Numbered from the stretch's first letter, positions 49,088-57,673 are shown. The stretch is DNA of 64,000 nt from JAFLCM01 sp964510955 (GCA_964510955.1 CAZEDW010000002.1:124001-188000), one strand, 5' to 3'. Numbers and translations: made by a program. The notes: a model not told the origin generated them from the letters alone.

Positions 49088-49999
49088 ATGGCGCCCATCC
49101 ACCCCGAACTGCTGAACGGCGACCTGCCGCTCACCCGCGACGAGACGGCGGCGTACATGGACTTTCACGCCCGGCGCAACGCCCGCAACGCCGAGCGGTC
49201 CCGGGCCCTGGGGGTTCAGACGTCCCCCTCGCCGGTGTGGGGGTGGCGGACCGATTCCGGGGCGTCCCCGGCCCGGATCCTGCTCGACGCGTTCTTCCGG
49301 CGGCTGGCGCACGACCTCGCGCCGCGGTTCGCCGGACGCCGGGTGACCATCGTTGACATCGGGTGCGGCAGCGGCGGGCGGATCGCGACCTTTGGCGACG
49401 CCGGGTTCACCGGGGAGTTCGTGGGGATCGACATCGTGCGTTCGCTGCGCTGGCCGGTCCAGCCGGTGGGCGGGCTGCGCCCGTCGCTGGTGGTGGGCGA
49501 CGTCCACGCGCTGGATGTCCGACGCCTGCCGCCCATCGACCTTCTGATCAGCACGACGTCGCTGGAGCACATCCGCGACGTGCCGGGGGTGATCGGGCGG
49601 CTGCGTCGTCGGATGACGCCGGGGAGCGTCCAGGTTCACTTCGTTCCGGGAGAAGCGGCCTTGGAGCTTTACGGCAAGCACGGCTGGCGCCAGTACAGCC
49701 CGGCCTGTCTCCGTGGGCTGTTCCCTCGCGGGGTCATCTACCGCTTCGGGGGCCCGTTCTCGAGCGAGCTTCACCTCCGCGCCATTTACCAGCCGTCGCT
49801 CAGGGGAAGGCCGCTCTGGTGTCACAGCATGCCCCGGATGTACGCGCTGTTGCGGTCGGCCGCGCTGGGCGCAGACCGGCTGCTGGGGTGCCCGCGTCCG
49901 TCGATGTACGCGGTGGTGCAGGAGGAGCCGGACGGCGGCGACCTGGCGGGGGAACCCGGGATCATGCATGAGGCGGGCGAGCTGCGTCGAGCGGGTTGA
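49088..49999 (+). CDS. Class I SAM methyltransferase, glycan island
   Basis: 303 aa. Motif I is VTIVDIGCGSGGRIATFGDA, then FVGIDIVRSLRWPV and LLISTTSLEHIRDVPGVIGR. The C-terminal part (WCHSMPRMYALLRSAALGAD) is typical of the same methyltransferase group. The ATG at 49088 is the first codon before MAPIHPELLNGDLPLTRDE; the Shine-Dalgarno-like GGGAG touches the ATG, so initiation may be unusual. It stands alone on the plus strand and ends one base before the minus-strand fusion gene. Substrate unknown. Confidence 0.82.
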   Translation: MAPIHPELLNGDLPLTRDETAAYMDFHARRNARNAERSRALGVQTSPSPVWGWRTDSGASPARILLDAFFRRLAHDLAPRFAGRRVTIVDIGCGSGGRIATFGDAGFTGEFVGIDIVRSLRWPVQPVGGLRPSLVVGDVHALDVRRLPPIDLLISTTSLEHIRDVPGVIGRLRRRMTPGSVQVHFVPGEAALELYGKHGWRQYSPACLRGLFPRGVIYRFGGPFSSELHLRAIYQPSLRGRPLWCHSMPRMYALLRSAALGADRLLGCPRPSMYAVVQEEPDGGDLAGEPGIMHEAGELRRAG

Positions 50000-50000
50000 G

Positions 50001-52463
50001 TCAGCCGGCCCGCGCTCTCATGATGCGCTCGCACACCTCGCGCACCGCACCCTGGCCGCCGGGCGCCGTGGTGATGAACCGGGCGGCGGCCTTGCAGGCA
50101 GGGAAGGCGTCGGCGACGGCGATGGGCAGGCCGACCCAGCCCATGCACGCCGTATCGTTCACGTCGTTGCCGACGTAGGCGATGTGCTCGGGGGCCAGGC
50201 CACGCTCGGCGGCGAGCTTCTGGAGCGCCGGGAGCTTGTCGTCGACACCCTGCATGCACTCGAGCTTCAGCTTGCGGCAGCGGGCGCTGACGACGGGGTT
50301 CTGCTCCTTGGAGAGCACCAGCATGGAGAACCCGGCCTTGCGGAGCATTTCCAGTCCGAGGCCGTCCGAGCGGTTGCACAGGACGCCCTCGGTACCGTCC
50401 TGCATGACGAGCACCTGGTTGTTGGACATCACGCCGTCGAAGTCGAAGACGGCGAGCTTGAGGTTGCGCCAGACCGACTCGTCGGGAACCGGTCGGCAGG
50501 CGACCCAGTACTCACCCCAGTTCGTCACCCAGTCGGTTGCCTCGAGGCCGCCCTCGCGGAGCTCCTGCTGCAGCGAGTCGCGCGTGTATTCGATCTCGTG
50601 GGTGTCGTCGAGGCGCCACTCGACGCCGAGTTCCTTCTTGAAGGGGACCTTCCAGTCGCGGTCGAAGGCGGGGACGCGGATGAGGAAGCGCGAGGGCCGG
50701 TACCACTGGGTCCAGCGGCGGAGCATCGTGGGGCGGTCCTTGATGTGCTCCAGGACATTGGAGAGCACGACGGCATCAAAGGTGCCCTCGGCGCGGTGGG
50801 CTGTGATGTCGCCTTGGACGTAGGTAATTCGGTCGGTAAGGCCCCTGTCGGCGGCGATGCGTCGGGCCTTCTCGATGTTGGCCGGTTCGATCTCGACGCC
50901 GGTGACGGAGGCCCCGCCCCCCGGGAGCTGGGCGATGGACGCCGCCAATGCGCCGACGCCGGAGCCCAGGTCGATGACGCGCTCGCCGGGCTTGATGCGC
51001 TCGACGAAGAAATCGTGGTAGCGCATGAGGCGGTGCTTGGGGTGCACGGGGCGCCCCGCGTGCTCTTCGGCCTCGATAGCGGCGGGACCTTGCAGTTGAT
51101 AGATGGGGTCGTCGAGCGAGAGCAGGAACGCGGCCTTTTCGCGGGGCGTGGCGAGGCGCCGGGCGAATCCGTTGATGCTCACGCGGAAGGCCTCGGCCTG
51201 CTCGCAGCGCGGGGCGCGGAGGAGAGAGGGGTCCCAGCGGACGGCGCCGATGCTTGGAGTGCCGCGGGTCACCGAATCTTCGGCGATTTGGCGCATTGCG
51301 CTCGCATGGAGACGGGCCTCGGTCTGGGCGATGGTGTCTACGTCGTACGTTGTCCAAACGCTGAAGTAGGCTGCCTCGCCGAGCTTCCGGCGCAGCCCCT
51401 CGTTGTCCATCAGTTTGCCGATTGCCTGTTCAAGACCGTACTCGGAGTCCGGCACGACCCAGCCCGTTTTCTCGTGCTCGACCACGTCGCCCAGGCCGGG
51501 GGTGTTGGTCACGACAACACAGGCGCCGCTCCCCATGGCTTCCAGCACGGTCTTGGGATGCCCCTCGTATTTCGAGCACTGCACAAAGAGCTCGCAGGCG
51601 CGCATCTGGGCCAGGAGTTCCTCGTGGCGCACTCTCCCCGGCAGTTCAAGCCTCAGGCACTCGCGCTCGGCCTGCCCCGCGAGCTCGGCGCGCAGCGGCC
51701 CATCGCCCACGATCCGCAGGATCACCTTGTCCCCCACGCCGGAGGTCGCCACCGAGTGGATCAGGTGGCTGAATCTCTTCTGCGGTTCCAGGCGCCCCGC
51801 CGCGAGGATCACCGGCGTGCCGGGCGCTCGTGGAGTCATGAATTCCGGCGGGTGCTTGGAAGTGATGTAGTTGGGAACGACGTGGGACCGGCGCTTCGGC
51901 ACGAGGAACCGCCACGCCAGATCGTTGACCATGGACGCCGTGGTCCCGATGACCGCGTCGGCGCACCGGCACAGGTCTCCCTCCTCCGCCCCGGCCCGCG
52001 CCGCCTCGGGCGAATCCGGCCCGTGCTTCCACGCCTCGAAGCGCGACCACGGATAGCCGCCGCGGGCGATGAGGGCGGCGGTGATCCCGGCGGCGCGGAG
52101 CTCGCGCGTGATCCCGATGGCCGCGTCGCCGCCCTCGAACTGGTTGGTCTTGACGACGGCCGTCTTCACCCCCGCGTGCAGCAGCGCCTCCCGCACCCGG
52201 AGCGGGCCGGTGGCGGCGTCGCCCGTCACGACGGCGGCGCCGAGCCCCGCGACGATGGCGGCTTCGCCTGTGTCGCCGTACGAGAACACGACGACCTGTC
52301 CGTAGTGCGCCTTGAGCCGTTCGTACAGCGCCCATTCGCGCTCCAGCACGCCAGAATCGCGCCATGCGTTGAGCGACATGCCGCGCGTCAGGCACAGCAC
52401 CAGCGCATCGGCGATGCGACCGACTTCGCCGAACCTCTGTTGCAGTTGCTCCCGGAGGCTCAC
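50001..52463 (-). CDS. Triple fusion: GT4 glycosyltransferase, SAM methyltransferase, KdsC-like HAD phosphatase
   Basis: 820 aa with three enzymes in one chain. Residues 1-400 are a GT-B glycosyltransferase: VILAAGRLEPQKRFSHLIHS and SKYEGHPKTVLEAMGSGACV (about 295-314). Residues about 470-665 are a methyltransferase: VIDLGSGVGALAASIAQLPG (about 495), VTGVEIEPANIEKA and VVLSNVLEHIKDRPTML. Residues about 668-820 are a HAD phosphatase: FDFDGVMSNNQVL, LVLSKEQNPVVSARCRKL and YVGNDVNDTACMGWVGLPIA, the small cap-less KdsC/CMP-NeuA phosphatase type. GTG 52463 overlaps the previous stop by four bases. Such phosphatases finish keto-acid sugar synthesis (Kdo, sialic-acid-like), so this locus may use such a sugar. 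Confidence 0.88.
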   Translation of the reverse strand: MSLREQLQQRFGEVGRIADALVLCLTRGMSLNAWRDSGVLEREWALYERLKAHYGQVVVFSYGDTGEAAIVAGLGAAVVTGDAATGPLRVREALLHAGVKTAVVKTNQFEGGDAAIGITRELRAAGITAALIARGGYPWSRFEAWKHGPDSPEAARAGAEEGDLCRCADAVIGTTASMVNDLAWRFLVPKRRSHVVPNYITSKHPPEFMTPRAPGTPVILAAGRLEPQKRFSHLIHSVATSGVGDKVILRIVGDGPLRAELAGQAERECLRLELPGRVRHEELLAQMRACELFVQCSKYEGHPKTVLEAMGSGACVVVTNTPGLGDVVEHEKTGWVVPDSEYGLEQAIGKLMDNEGLRRKLGEAAYFSVWTTYDVDTIAQTEARLHASAMRQIAEDSVTRGTPSIGAVRWDPSLLRAPRCEQAEAFRVSINGFARRLATPREKAAFLLSLDDPIYQLQGPAAIEAEEHAGRPVHPKHRLMRYHDFFVERIKPGERVIDLGSGVGALAASIAQLPGGGASVTGVEIEPANIEKARRIAADRGLTDRITYVQGDITAHRAEGTFDAVVLSNVLEHIKDRPTMLRRWTQWYRPSRFLIRVPAFDRDWKVPFKKELGVEWRLDDTHEIEYTRDSLQQELREGGLEATDWVTNWGEYWVACRPVPDESVWRNLKLAVFDFDGVMSNNQVLVMQDGTEGVLCNRSDGLGLEMLRKAGFSMLVLSKEQNPVVSARCRKLKLECMQGVDDKLPALQKLAAERGLAPEHIAYVGNDVNDTACMGWVGLPIAVADAFPACKAAARFITTAPGGQGAVREVCERIMRARAG

Positions 52464-53161
52464 GGCTCACGCTCCAGCACGCACCACAGCCCGCCCCTGC
52501 GCAGGTTTGGATCGGCCAGCAGCTCGCGGCCGTCGGGCGACTTCCAGTTCCCGCAACCGTCCCACTCGCAGTCGAGCTGCTCGATGCGCCAGCCGTTTCG
52601 GGCGCCGCGCTCGCTGAGGAAACGCCGCGCGTCCTCGAAGCCGAAGAACCAGCGGTGCCGGTCCGCGGGGGGGTCAACCGGAAGGCCGTAGAACTTCTTC
52701 CACCCTTCGGCGCCGCGCCCCACGTCGCCCAGCAGGTTGTTCAAGGGCGCGGGCAGCGACACGATCACGCTCCGGCGGGCGATGCGGCACAACGAATCGA
52801 ACACCGCGTGGATGCGCTCCAGGTGTTCCAGAACGTCGGTGCACACGACCGCATCGAACGATGAGGGCGCGCAGGGCAGCTCGTCGCGGTCCAGGTTCAC
52901 GATCACGTCGGCGGGCGGGCCCATGTCGGCGCCCGTGTACAGGTCCGGTCGGATCAGGTGTGAACGCAGATAGCGCTGGTCGCACCCCACGTCCAGAACG
53001 CTGCCGGTCAGAAGCGGGGCGTATTTCTCGGCGATGTACCGCGCCCGCCCGGGCCGGTCCTGGAAGCGGAACGGCGTGTAGTACCGCATCGCGGGCGAGA
53101 GCACGCGGCCTTCGCGGAGCTGTTCGCTTGTGAGCCTTTCGGGGGCGGCGAGCGTGCTCAC
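52460..53161 (-). CDS. Class I SAM methyltransferase, glycan island
   Basis: 233 aa. Motif I reads VLDVGCDQRYLRSHLI (last G replaced), then TGADMGPPADVIVNLDRDEL and AVVCTDVLEHLERIHAVFDS. The end, RRGGLWCVLEREP, is short. The GTG at 53161 overlaps the preceding stop and the protein's own stop overlaps the fusion gene, so it is coupled on both sides. It is probably a glycan or lipid-carrier methyltransferase. Confidence 0.85.
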   Translation of the reverse strand: MSTLAAPERLTSEQLREGRVLSPAMRYYTPFRFQDRPGRARYIAEKYAPLLTGSVLDVGCDQRYLRSHLIRPDLYTGADMGPPADVIVNLDRDELPCAPSSFDAVVCTDVLEHLERIHAVFDSLCRIARRSVIVSLPAPLNNLLGDVGRGAEGWKKFYGLPVDPPADRHRWFFGFEDARRFLSERGARNGWRIEQLDCEWDGCGNWKSPDGRELLADPNLRRGGLWCVLEREP

Positions 53162-55311
53162 GACACCACCTCCCCGCGCAGCGACGTGCGGACCATCTTC
53201 AGCAACGACACGGCCGCGGTGTCGTATGTGCAGTACCGCAGGGCGGCCCGGCGGTGGGCGTCGATCGTGCGCTGGCGCCATGGCGCGTCGTTCAGCGTCC
53301 GCTCGATCGCGGCTTCGAGCGCCGCGGGCGTGCAGAAGAGCGACTCGGAGGCGCTCGGGAAGGCCAGGTCGGGGAACATCCCGGGCGGCGCCGCCGGCAG
53401 CCGCAGCACCGAACGCCGGGATTCGGGGGTCAGCCAGCGGCGGTAGACCACGCGTCCCTGGTCGTCGTGGGAGGGCGCGAGCGAGCGCATCTCGAAGTAG
53501 GCCTGGGCGCCGATGCCGTCGGCGGAATCCAGCTCGTGCAGCGTCGATCCATCGGCCGCCGTGGACACCGGCGGGCGCTCCGCGGCCAATCGCATCAGCG
53601 ACGCCTTGACGGTTTCCCAGTCGGGCGACGGCCCGCGCCGCAGCATCAGCCCGCCCGAGAGGGCGCACTCGTACACGCGCTGGTGGGCGTTGCTGTTGAG
53701 CGAGATGTGCAGGTTGACCCCCGCGGACCGGTACAGGGCGCGGAGCCCGTCGTGGTCGTGGGCCAGCTCGCCGCGGGCAAACTCGGCGAAGTGCGGGTGA
53801 CGGTCCCACCCCCGCCCGTAGAGGTTGAAGCGCCAGCCTCGCCGGCGCGCGATCTCCGCCACCCACCCCAGCGTGCGGTGCCGGTGCATCCGTTCCAGCA
53901 GCGGCACGGCGTACTGCCCGTCCACCGTCATCACGAGCCGCTCGTCTGGGTTTCGTATCCCCGCCTCGGCGAGCGCGGCGCGCACCATGTCGACCCGCGG
54001 CGGCAGCGGGCTCCCGGCGTCCAGCGCCGCCAGGCGGGCCGCGGCCCCGGCTCCGATGGCGTCCAGGCTGGCCCGCACCGCCGGGATCGACTCGAACATC
54101 GGGGCGACCCGCTGGTGGAAGCGCTCGGGCGTCTCGCTCTGGTGGCTCACGTAGGCGATATCGCATCGGTGACGCTCCAGGAGCGCGGGGCTGACCGGCC
54201 CGTCATGGAACTTGCGCGACGAGGCCGGCACGAAGCTGAACAGCCGGTTGCGGGCCGGGTAGCCGAAGTGCGTGAACAGATCGATGTGAAGGTGCCCGAA
54301 CAGGAAGTCCAGGTCGCCCTGGGCCACGCCCCCGGACGCGTCGAAAAGGTGCCCCATGCGGTCCTGTACCCAGCAGACAAACGGCACGCTCGGCGGCACC
54401 GCCTCGCCCATGTGGCGACGCGTGTAGTTGATCAGCACCACCAGGTCGGGGTCGAGCCGATCGAAGGCCCGCAGGTACGCCGGCGAGGTGAGCCGGGTGT
54501 GGTCGTCCGGCTCCATCAGCACCTCGGCGGCATGGCCGCCGGCCCGGAAGGCGTCGGCGAGGTCCTCGGCGGAATGCCGCAGGAACGTCGTGTAGCGGCT
54601 GGTGGGTATCAGCACGCGCAGGGGCGAGCTCGACCCCGGCGCGCACGCCTGCTCGAATCGCGCCGCCCACCGGGCGCGGTCCCGTCCCGCGCCCGCCGCC
54701 AGCACCCGCTGCCGCAGCCGGGCGTGCTCGCCCTGCTGCGCCCGGTGACACTCCGACAGCACCTGCTCGACGGGCGGGTCCGCGGGGGTGTTGAGCCGCG
54801 GCGATCGGATGACGCGCCCCGGCAGCGAACCCTCCGCCGACTCGGGGCGCGACAGCGCGTCGCGCAGCTTGCCCGAGGCGCCGGGGCCGACCAGCACCGT
54901 CACGCGGGGATCAGTCAGCGCGGCGGACAGATCGGCCCGGGCGAGCCCGGCCGCCAACTCCGACGCGTCTTCCTGGATCACGATGACCCGCGACGAGTAG
55001 CCGTCGGCCTGGGGCGGCGTGCGCCTCAGCAGATCTTCAAGCAGCTCCGGTGGGTTCAGACCCTCCAGAACGATCGGCCCGATCGGTTCCGAGGGCTTGA
55101 TCCAGCCGGTGAGCGACCGCACTTCATCCTCTGAGAGCCGCTCCGCAGACCGGAGTGCACCGTCCCGTGCCGCATCCTGGAACCCGGGGGCGGCGCGGAG
55201 GTCGATCCCACGGGCGGCCAACGCGCAGATATTGCGCTCCAAATGGCCCTGGGTCGAGGACGGCGGCGCAGTCACAGCGCCCGCGCCGGGATGAATGGCC
55301 GCGCCGATCAC
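53158..55311 (-). CDS. CgeB-like glycosyltransferase with MAF/DUF115-like N-terminal region
   Basis: About 717 aa. The N-terminal 200 residues include GPIVLEGLNPPELLEDLLRR, VIVIQEDASELAAGLARADL and LTDPRVTVLVGPGASG, which read like the Rossmann part of MptE/Maf (DUF115) proteins involved in flagellin glycosylation. The C-terminal two-thirds are CgeB-type glycosyltransferase: LRVLIPTSRYTTFLRHSA, DLVVLINYTRRHMGEA, CWVQDRMGHLFDASGG, GRGWDRHPHFAEFARGEL and NLHISLNSNAHQRVYECALS. First gene of the operon 55311-50001. The start is uncertain: an ATG at 55413 is possible but would overlap the 5' end of the divergent gene at 55379. Confidence 0.8.
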   Translation of the reverse strand: MIGAAIHPGAGAVTAPPSSTQGHLERNICALAARGIDLRAAPGFQDAARDGALRSAERLSEDEVRSLTGWIKPSEPIGPIVLEGLNPPELLEDLLRRTPPQADGYSSRVIVIQEDASELAAGLARADLSAALTDPRVTVLVGPGASGKLRDALSRPESAEGSLPGRVIRSPRLNTPADPPVEQVLSECHRAQQGEHARLRQRVLAAGAGRDRARWAARFEQACAPGSSSPLRVLIPTSRYTTFLRHSAEDLADAFRAGGHAAEVLMEPDDHTRLTSPAYLRAFDRLDPDLVVLINYTRRHMGEAVPPSVPFVCWVQDRMGHLFDASGGVAQGDLDFLFGHLHIDLFTHFGYPARNRLFSFVPASSRKFHDGPVSPALLERHRCDIAYVSHQSETPERFHQRVAPMFESIPAVRASLDAIGAGAAARLAALDAGSPLPPRVDMVRAALAEAGIRNPDERLVMTVDGQYAVPLLERMHRHRTLGWVAEIARRRGWRFNLYGRGWDRHPHFAEFARGELAHDHDGLRALYRSAGVNLHISLNSNAHQRVYECALSGGLMLRRGPSPDWETVKASLMRLAAERPPVSTAADGSTLHELDSADGIGAQAYFEMRSLAPSHDDQGRVVYRRWLTPESRRSVLRLPAAPPGMFPDLAFPSASESLFCTPAALEAAIERTLNDAPWRQRTIDAHRRAALRYCTYDTAAVSLLKMVRTSLRGEVVS

Positions 55312-55378
55312 CGGGGGTGTATCGACCGTGGTGAAGTCTCGGGGCCAGTTTCCAGAAGCGTCGGGCCCGTCTGTGCCG

Positions 55379-56977
55379 ATGCCAACGGGAGTGTCCGGTG
55401 CTGAGGCCGCCATCCTGATCGCCCTCCCCAAACCGCTGCGGGTCAGCGGCGTGACCACCTGGGCGCTGCAGACGGCGCGGGCGCTCGCCGACGACGGGCG
55501 GACGGTCGGGCTGTTGGCCCACCTTGACGGTGCCGACGGGGCGCCGGGCTCCGCTCATCTGAGCGAGCGGGAGATCCGCGAACGGGCGCCGGGGGTCGAG
55601 ATCTTCTGTGTTCGCGGCGCGCCGGGCATCGACGATGCGCTGCCGGAGCCGCGCCCGGAGTTGCCCGCCTACATCGGCGCGATCGAGCACCTGAGCGCCG
55701 GCTCCGCCGCGCCTGGGGGATCGGGGGGGCGGACGGTCGTGTGCATCCCGACGCTGTCGGCGGAGTGCTTCGGGCTTTTCGCTGCGGCGTCGCGGCTGCT
55801 CGGGGAGCGGATGCGGGTGGTGGGGTGGATGCACAGCGCGATCGCGTACGACCTTGCGACGCTCAGGCATTACGAGCCGCTGATCTCGCGATTCGCCGGC
55901 GTGAGCCGGCGCTGCGTGGGAATGCTCGCCGGGGCGGCGCCGGCGCGGCAGGACGACATGGAGCTTGCGCCGTACGGCGTCGTGGTCCCCGCCACGGCGC
56001 CGGTGCGCGAACCCCTGGACGGGCGACCCGTGCGGCTGATCTACACCGGCCGGATGGACCACGAGCAGAAGCGGGTGATGGCCCTGATCGCCATGAGCAG
56101 GGCGCTCGTGGACGCCGGCGTGGAGCACCGCCTCGAACTGGTCGGCGATGGCCCGTCGGCGTCAACCGTTGACGCCGCCGCCGCGGGCATGGAGTGGGTT
56201 AAGCGGTCGCCGGCGATGACCCCGGGGGTGCTGGCAACGCACCTGGGGCGGGCCGACGTGTTCGTGCTCGCCTCGAAGTACGAGGGCCTGAGCGTGTCGA
56301 TGCTCGAGGCCATGGCGCACGGGTGTGTTCCGGTGGTCACCGATGTCTCGGGCGTTGAAGACGCGCTGGGGCCCATTGGGCCCGGCGGCGTGGGTTGGGC
56401 CGGCGTGGCGGTGAGCGCCGCGGGCGGGCACGACGACCACGCCGTCGGCGCGGCGATGGCGCGCGGCGTTCAACACGCCCTGCGGGCCGGGGTACTCGAG
56501 CTTGCGCGTCGGGCCCGGGCCGCGGTGATCGAGAGGTACACACTCGCTGGTGCGGCTCGGCGGTGCGCGGCACTGTGCGACCGGGCCGCGGCGACCGCAC
56601 CCAGGCGCTGGCCTGCGGGCGAACCAACGGTGGCGTGCTCGTTCACGGTGCCGCCCGATGCCGCCGCCCGCGCGTCGATGAAGCTTGCCCAGATCGGCGA
56701 GCGAATCGTGGCGCTGTGGGGCGCCGGGCGCCACACGCTGGCGATCGCCGACGCCGCCCGTCGATCACCCGCGAGGGTGATCGGGGTGATCGACGACGAC
56801 TCGGCTCGCCACGGCCAGCGCATCGCCGAGTGGGGCGTGGCCTCGGCGCGGGAGCTGGCCGAGCGTGGGGCGACGGACGTGCTCATCAGCTCCGCGCTGC
56901 ACGAGCGGGCGCTGTGGGAGCGCCGGGGAGAGCTGGAGCGGCTGGGCCTGCGGGTTCACAGGCTCTACGCGGCCTGA
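55379..56977 (+). CDS. GT4-type glycosyltransferase with WGAGRHT C-terminal module
   Basis: 532 aa. The GT-B N-terminus is AAILIALPKPLRVSGVTTWA. The donor domain has IYTGRMDHEQKRVMALIAMS, VFVLASKYEGLSVSMLEAMA and HGCVPVVTDVSGVEDAL. From about residue 442, IVALWGAGRHTLAIADAARR starts a module ending VLISSALHERALWERRGE, the same as in the GT2 protein at 39995. Start candidates are ATG 55379 and GTG 55391; an open frame to 55295 would run into the divergent gene. Last plus-strand gene of the island; a terminator for the opposite strand lies 20 bp downstream. Confidence 0.86.
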   Translation: MPTGVSGAEAAILIALPKPLRVSGVTTWALQTARALADDGRTVGLLAHLDGADGAPGSAHLSEREIRERAPGVEIFCVRGAPGIDDALPEPRPELPAYIGAIEHLSAGSAAPGGSGGRTVVCIPTLSAECFGLFAAASRLLGERMRVVGWMHSAIAYDLATLRHYEPLISRFAGVSRRCVGMLAGAAPARQDDMELAPYGVVVPATAPVREPLDGRPVRLIYTGRMDHEQKRVMALIAMSRALVDAGVEHRLELVGDGPSASTVDAAAAGMEWVKRSPAMTPGVLATHLGRADVFVLASKYEGLSVSMLEAMAHGCVPVVTDVSGVEDALGPIGPGGVGWAGVAVSAAGGHDDHAVGAAMARGVQHALRAGVLELARRARAAVIERYTLAGAARRCAALCDRAAATAPRRWPAGEPTVACSFTVPPDAAARASMKLAQIGERIVALWGAGRHTLAIADAARRSPARVIGVIDDDSARHGQRIAEWGVASARELAERGATDVLISSALHERALWERRGELERLGLRVHRLYAA

Positions 56978-56995
56978 GGCGGGCCGACCTGGAAT

Positions 56996-57022
56996 GAAAA
57001 ACCCCGGCGATCAACGCCGGGG
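56996..57022 (-). terminator. Rho-independent terminator after the truncated haemoglobin gene
   Basis: On the minus strand CCCCGGCG (57022-57015) pairs with CGCCGGGG (57009-57002) around a 5-base loop and is followed by TTTTTC. It lies 40 bp after the stop of the gene at 57062; it could also limit plus-strand read-through from 56977. Confidence 0.85.
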
Positions 57023-57061
57023 CTCGCGGGGCTTCGTGGATTGAACGATGGTTCCTGACGG

Positions 57062-57586
57062 TTACTGGCCGACGATGTCGCCCTTCATTGAGGCGACGAT
57101 GGCGACGAGCTCGCCCTGCTCCTCGACCGGCACCTTGAACTTCTGCAGGCTCTTGGTGAGCTGACCGGCGAGGGCGCCGAACTGCGCGTCGGTGATGTGC
57201 ATGCCCTTGTGGGCGGTCTTCATGTCGCGCCCGGTGTACTTCTCTGGGCCGCCGGTGGCGCTGCAGATCTGCTCGGTGAGCAGCTTCTTCAGGCGCGCGA
57301 CGTTTTCCTTGCTGGCGTTCCAGGTCTTCTCGCCCTCGCCGCTGCGGGTGAAGTTGATGGCCGGGTCACCCGCGGAGTTGTTCACGAAGTCGTCGACGAC
57401 CGCCGCGATGGCGTCGTGACCGCCCAGGCGGCTGTAGAGGCTGCGGCGCTTGTTGTCGTCGATCTTCTTGGGGAGGTGCGAGGCGGACGTCGTCTCGGTT
57501 TTCTTCCCGCCGCCGGACTGGCAGCCGGCGATGGCGACGGCGGCGCCGAGCAGGGTCGCGCCGGCGATAGTGGACAACTTGTGCAT
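57062..57586 (-). CDS. Lipoprotein truncated haemoglobin (group I)
   Basis: 174 aa. An N-terminal lipoprotein signal (MHKLSTIAGATLLGAAVAIA then GCQS) gives a lipid-anchored Cys near residue 21. The truncated-haemoglobin domain starts SLYSRLGGHDAIAAVVDDF, and MKTAHKGMHITDAQFGAL contains the proximal (F8) His region; the fold ends near residue 170. Group I trHbs bind O2, NO or H2O2. A globin with its own lipoprotein signal is unusual, placing it at the outer membrane or periplasm. AAAGGAGAT is a strong Shine-Dalgarno. CGATAACCTATCG, an inverted repeat 75-87 bp upstream of the start, is a possible operator. Confidence 0.9.
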   Translation of the reverse strand: MHKLSTIAGATLLGAAVAIAGCQSGGGKKTETTSASHLPKKIDDNKRRSLYSRLGGHDAIAAVVDDFVNNSAGDPAINFTRSGEGEKTWNASKENVARLKKLLTEQICSATGGPEKYTGRDMKTAHKGMHITDAQFGALAGQLTKSLQKFKVPVEEQGELVAIVASMKGDIVGQ

Positions 57587-57660
57587 GGTTGGATCTCCTT
57601 TGGGGCGGTGGCTTTGGCGATGCGGTGGTGTCGGCCCGCGGCTCGACTGGCCGGGGCGGC

Positions 57661-57673
57661 CGATAACCTATCG
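57661..57673. promoter_or_regulatory. Short inverted repeat upstream of the haemoglobin gene
   Basis: CGATAACCTATCG has 5-bp arms with a 3-base spacer, in the only AT-rich part of the 230-bp gap, 75-87 bp upstream of the ATG at 57586. It may be an operator or part of the promoter. Confidence 0.3.

Noticed and set aside
55295..55378. Longer N-terminus of the GT4 protein at 55379
   Set aside because: It would extend into the divergent CgeB-like gene and adds no conserved sequence; the GT-B core begins right after 55391.
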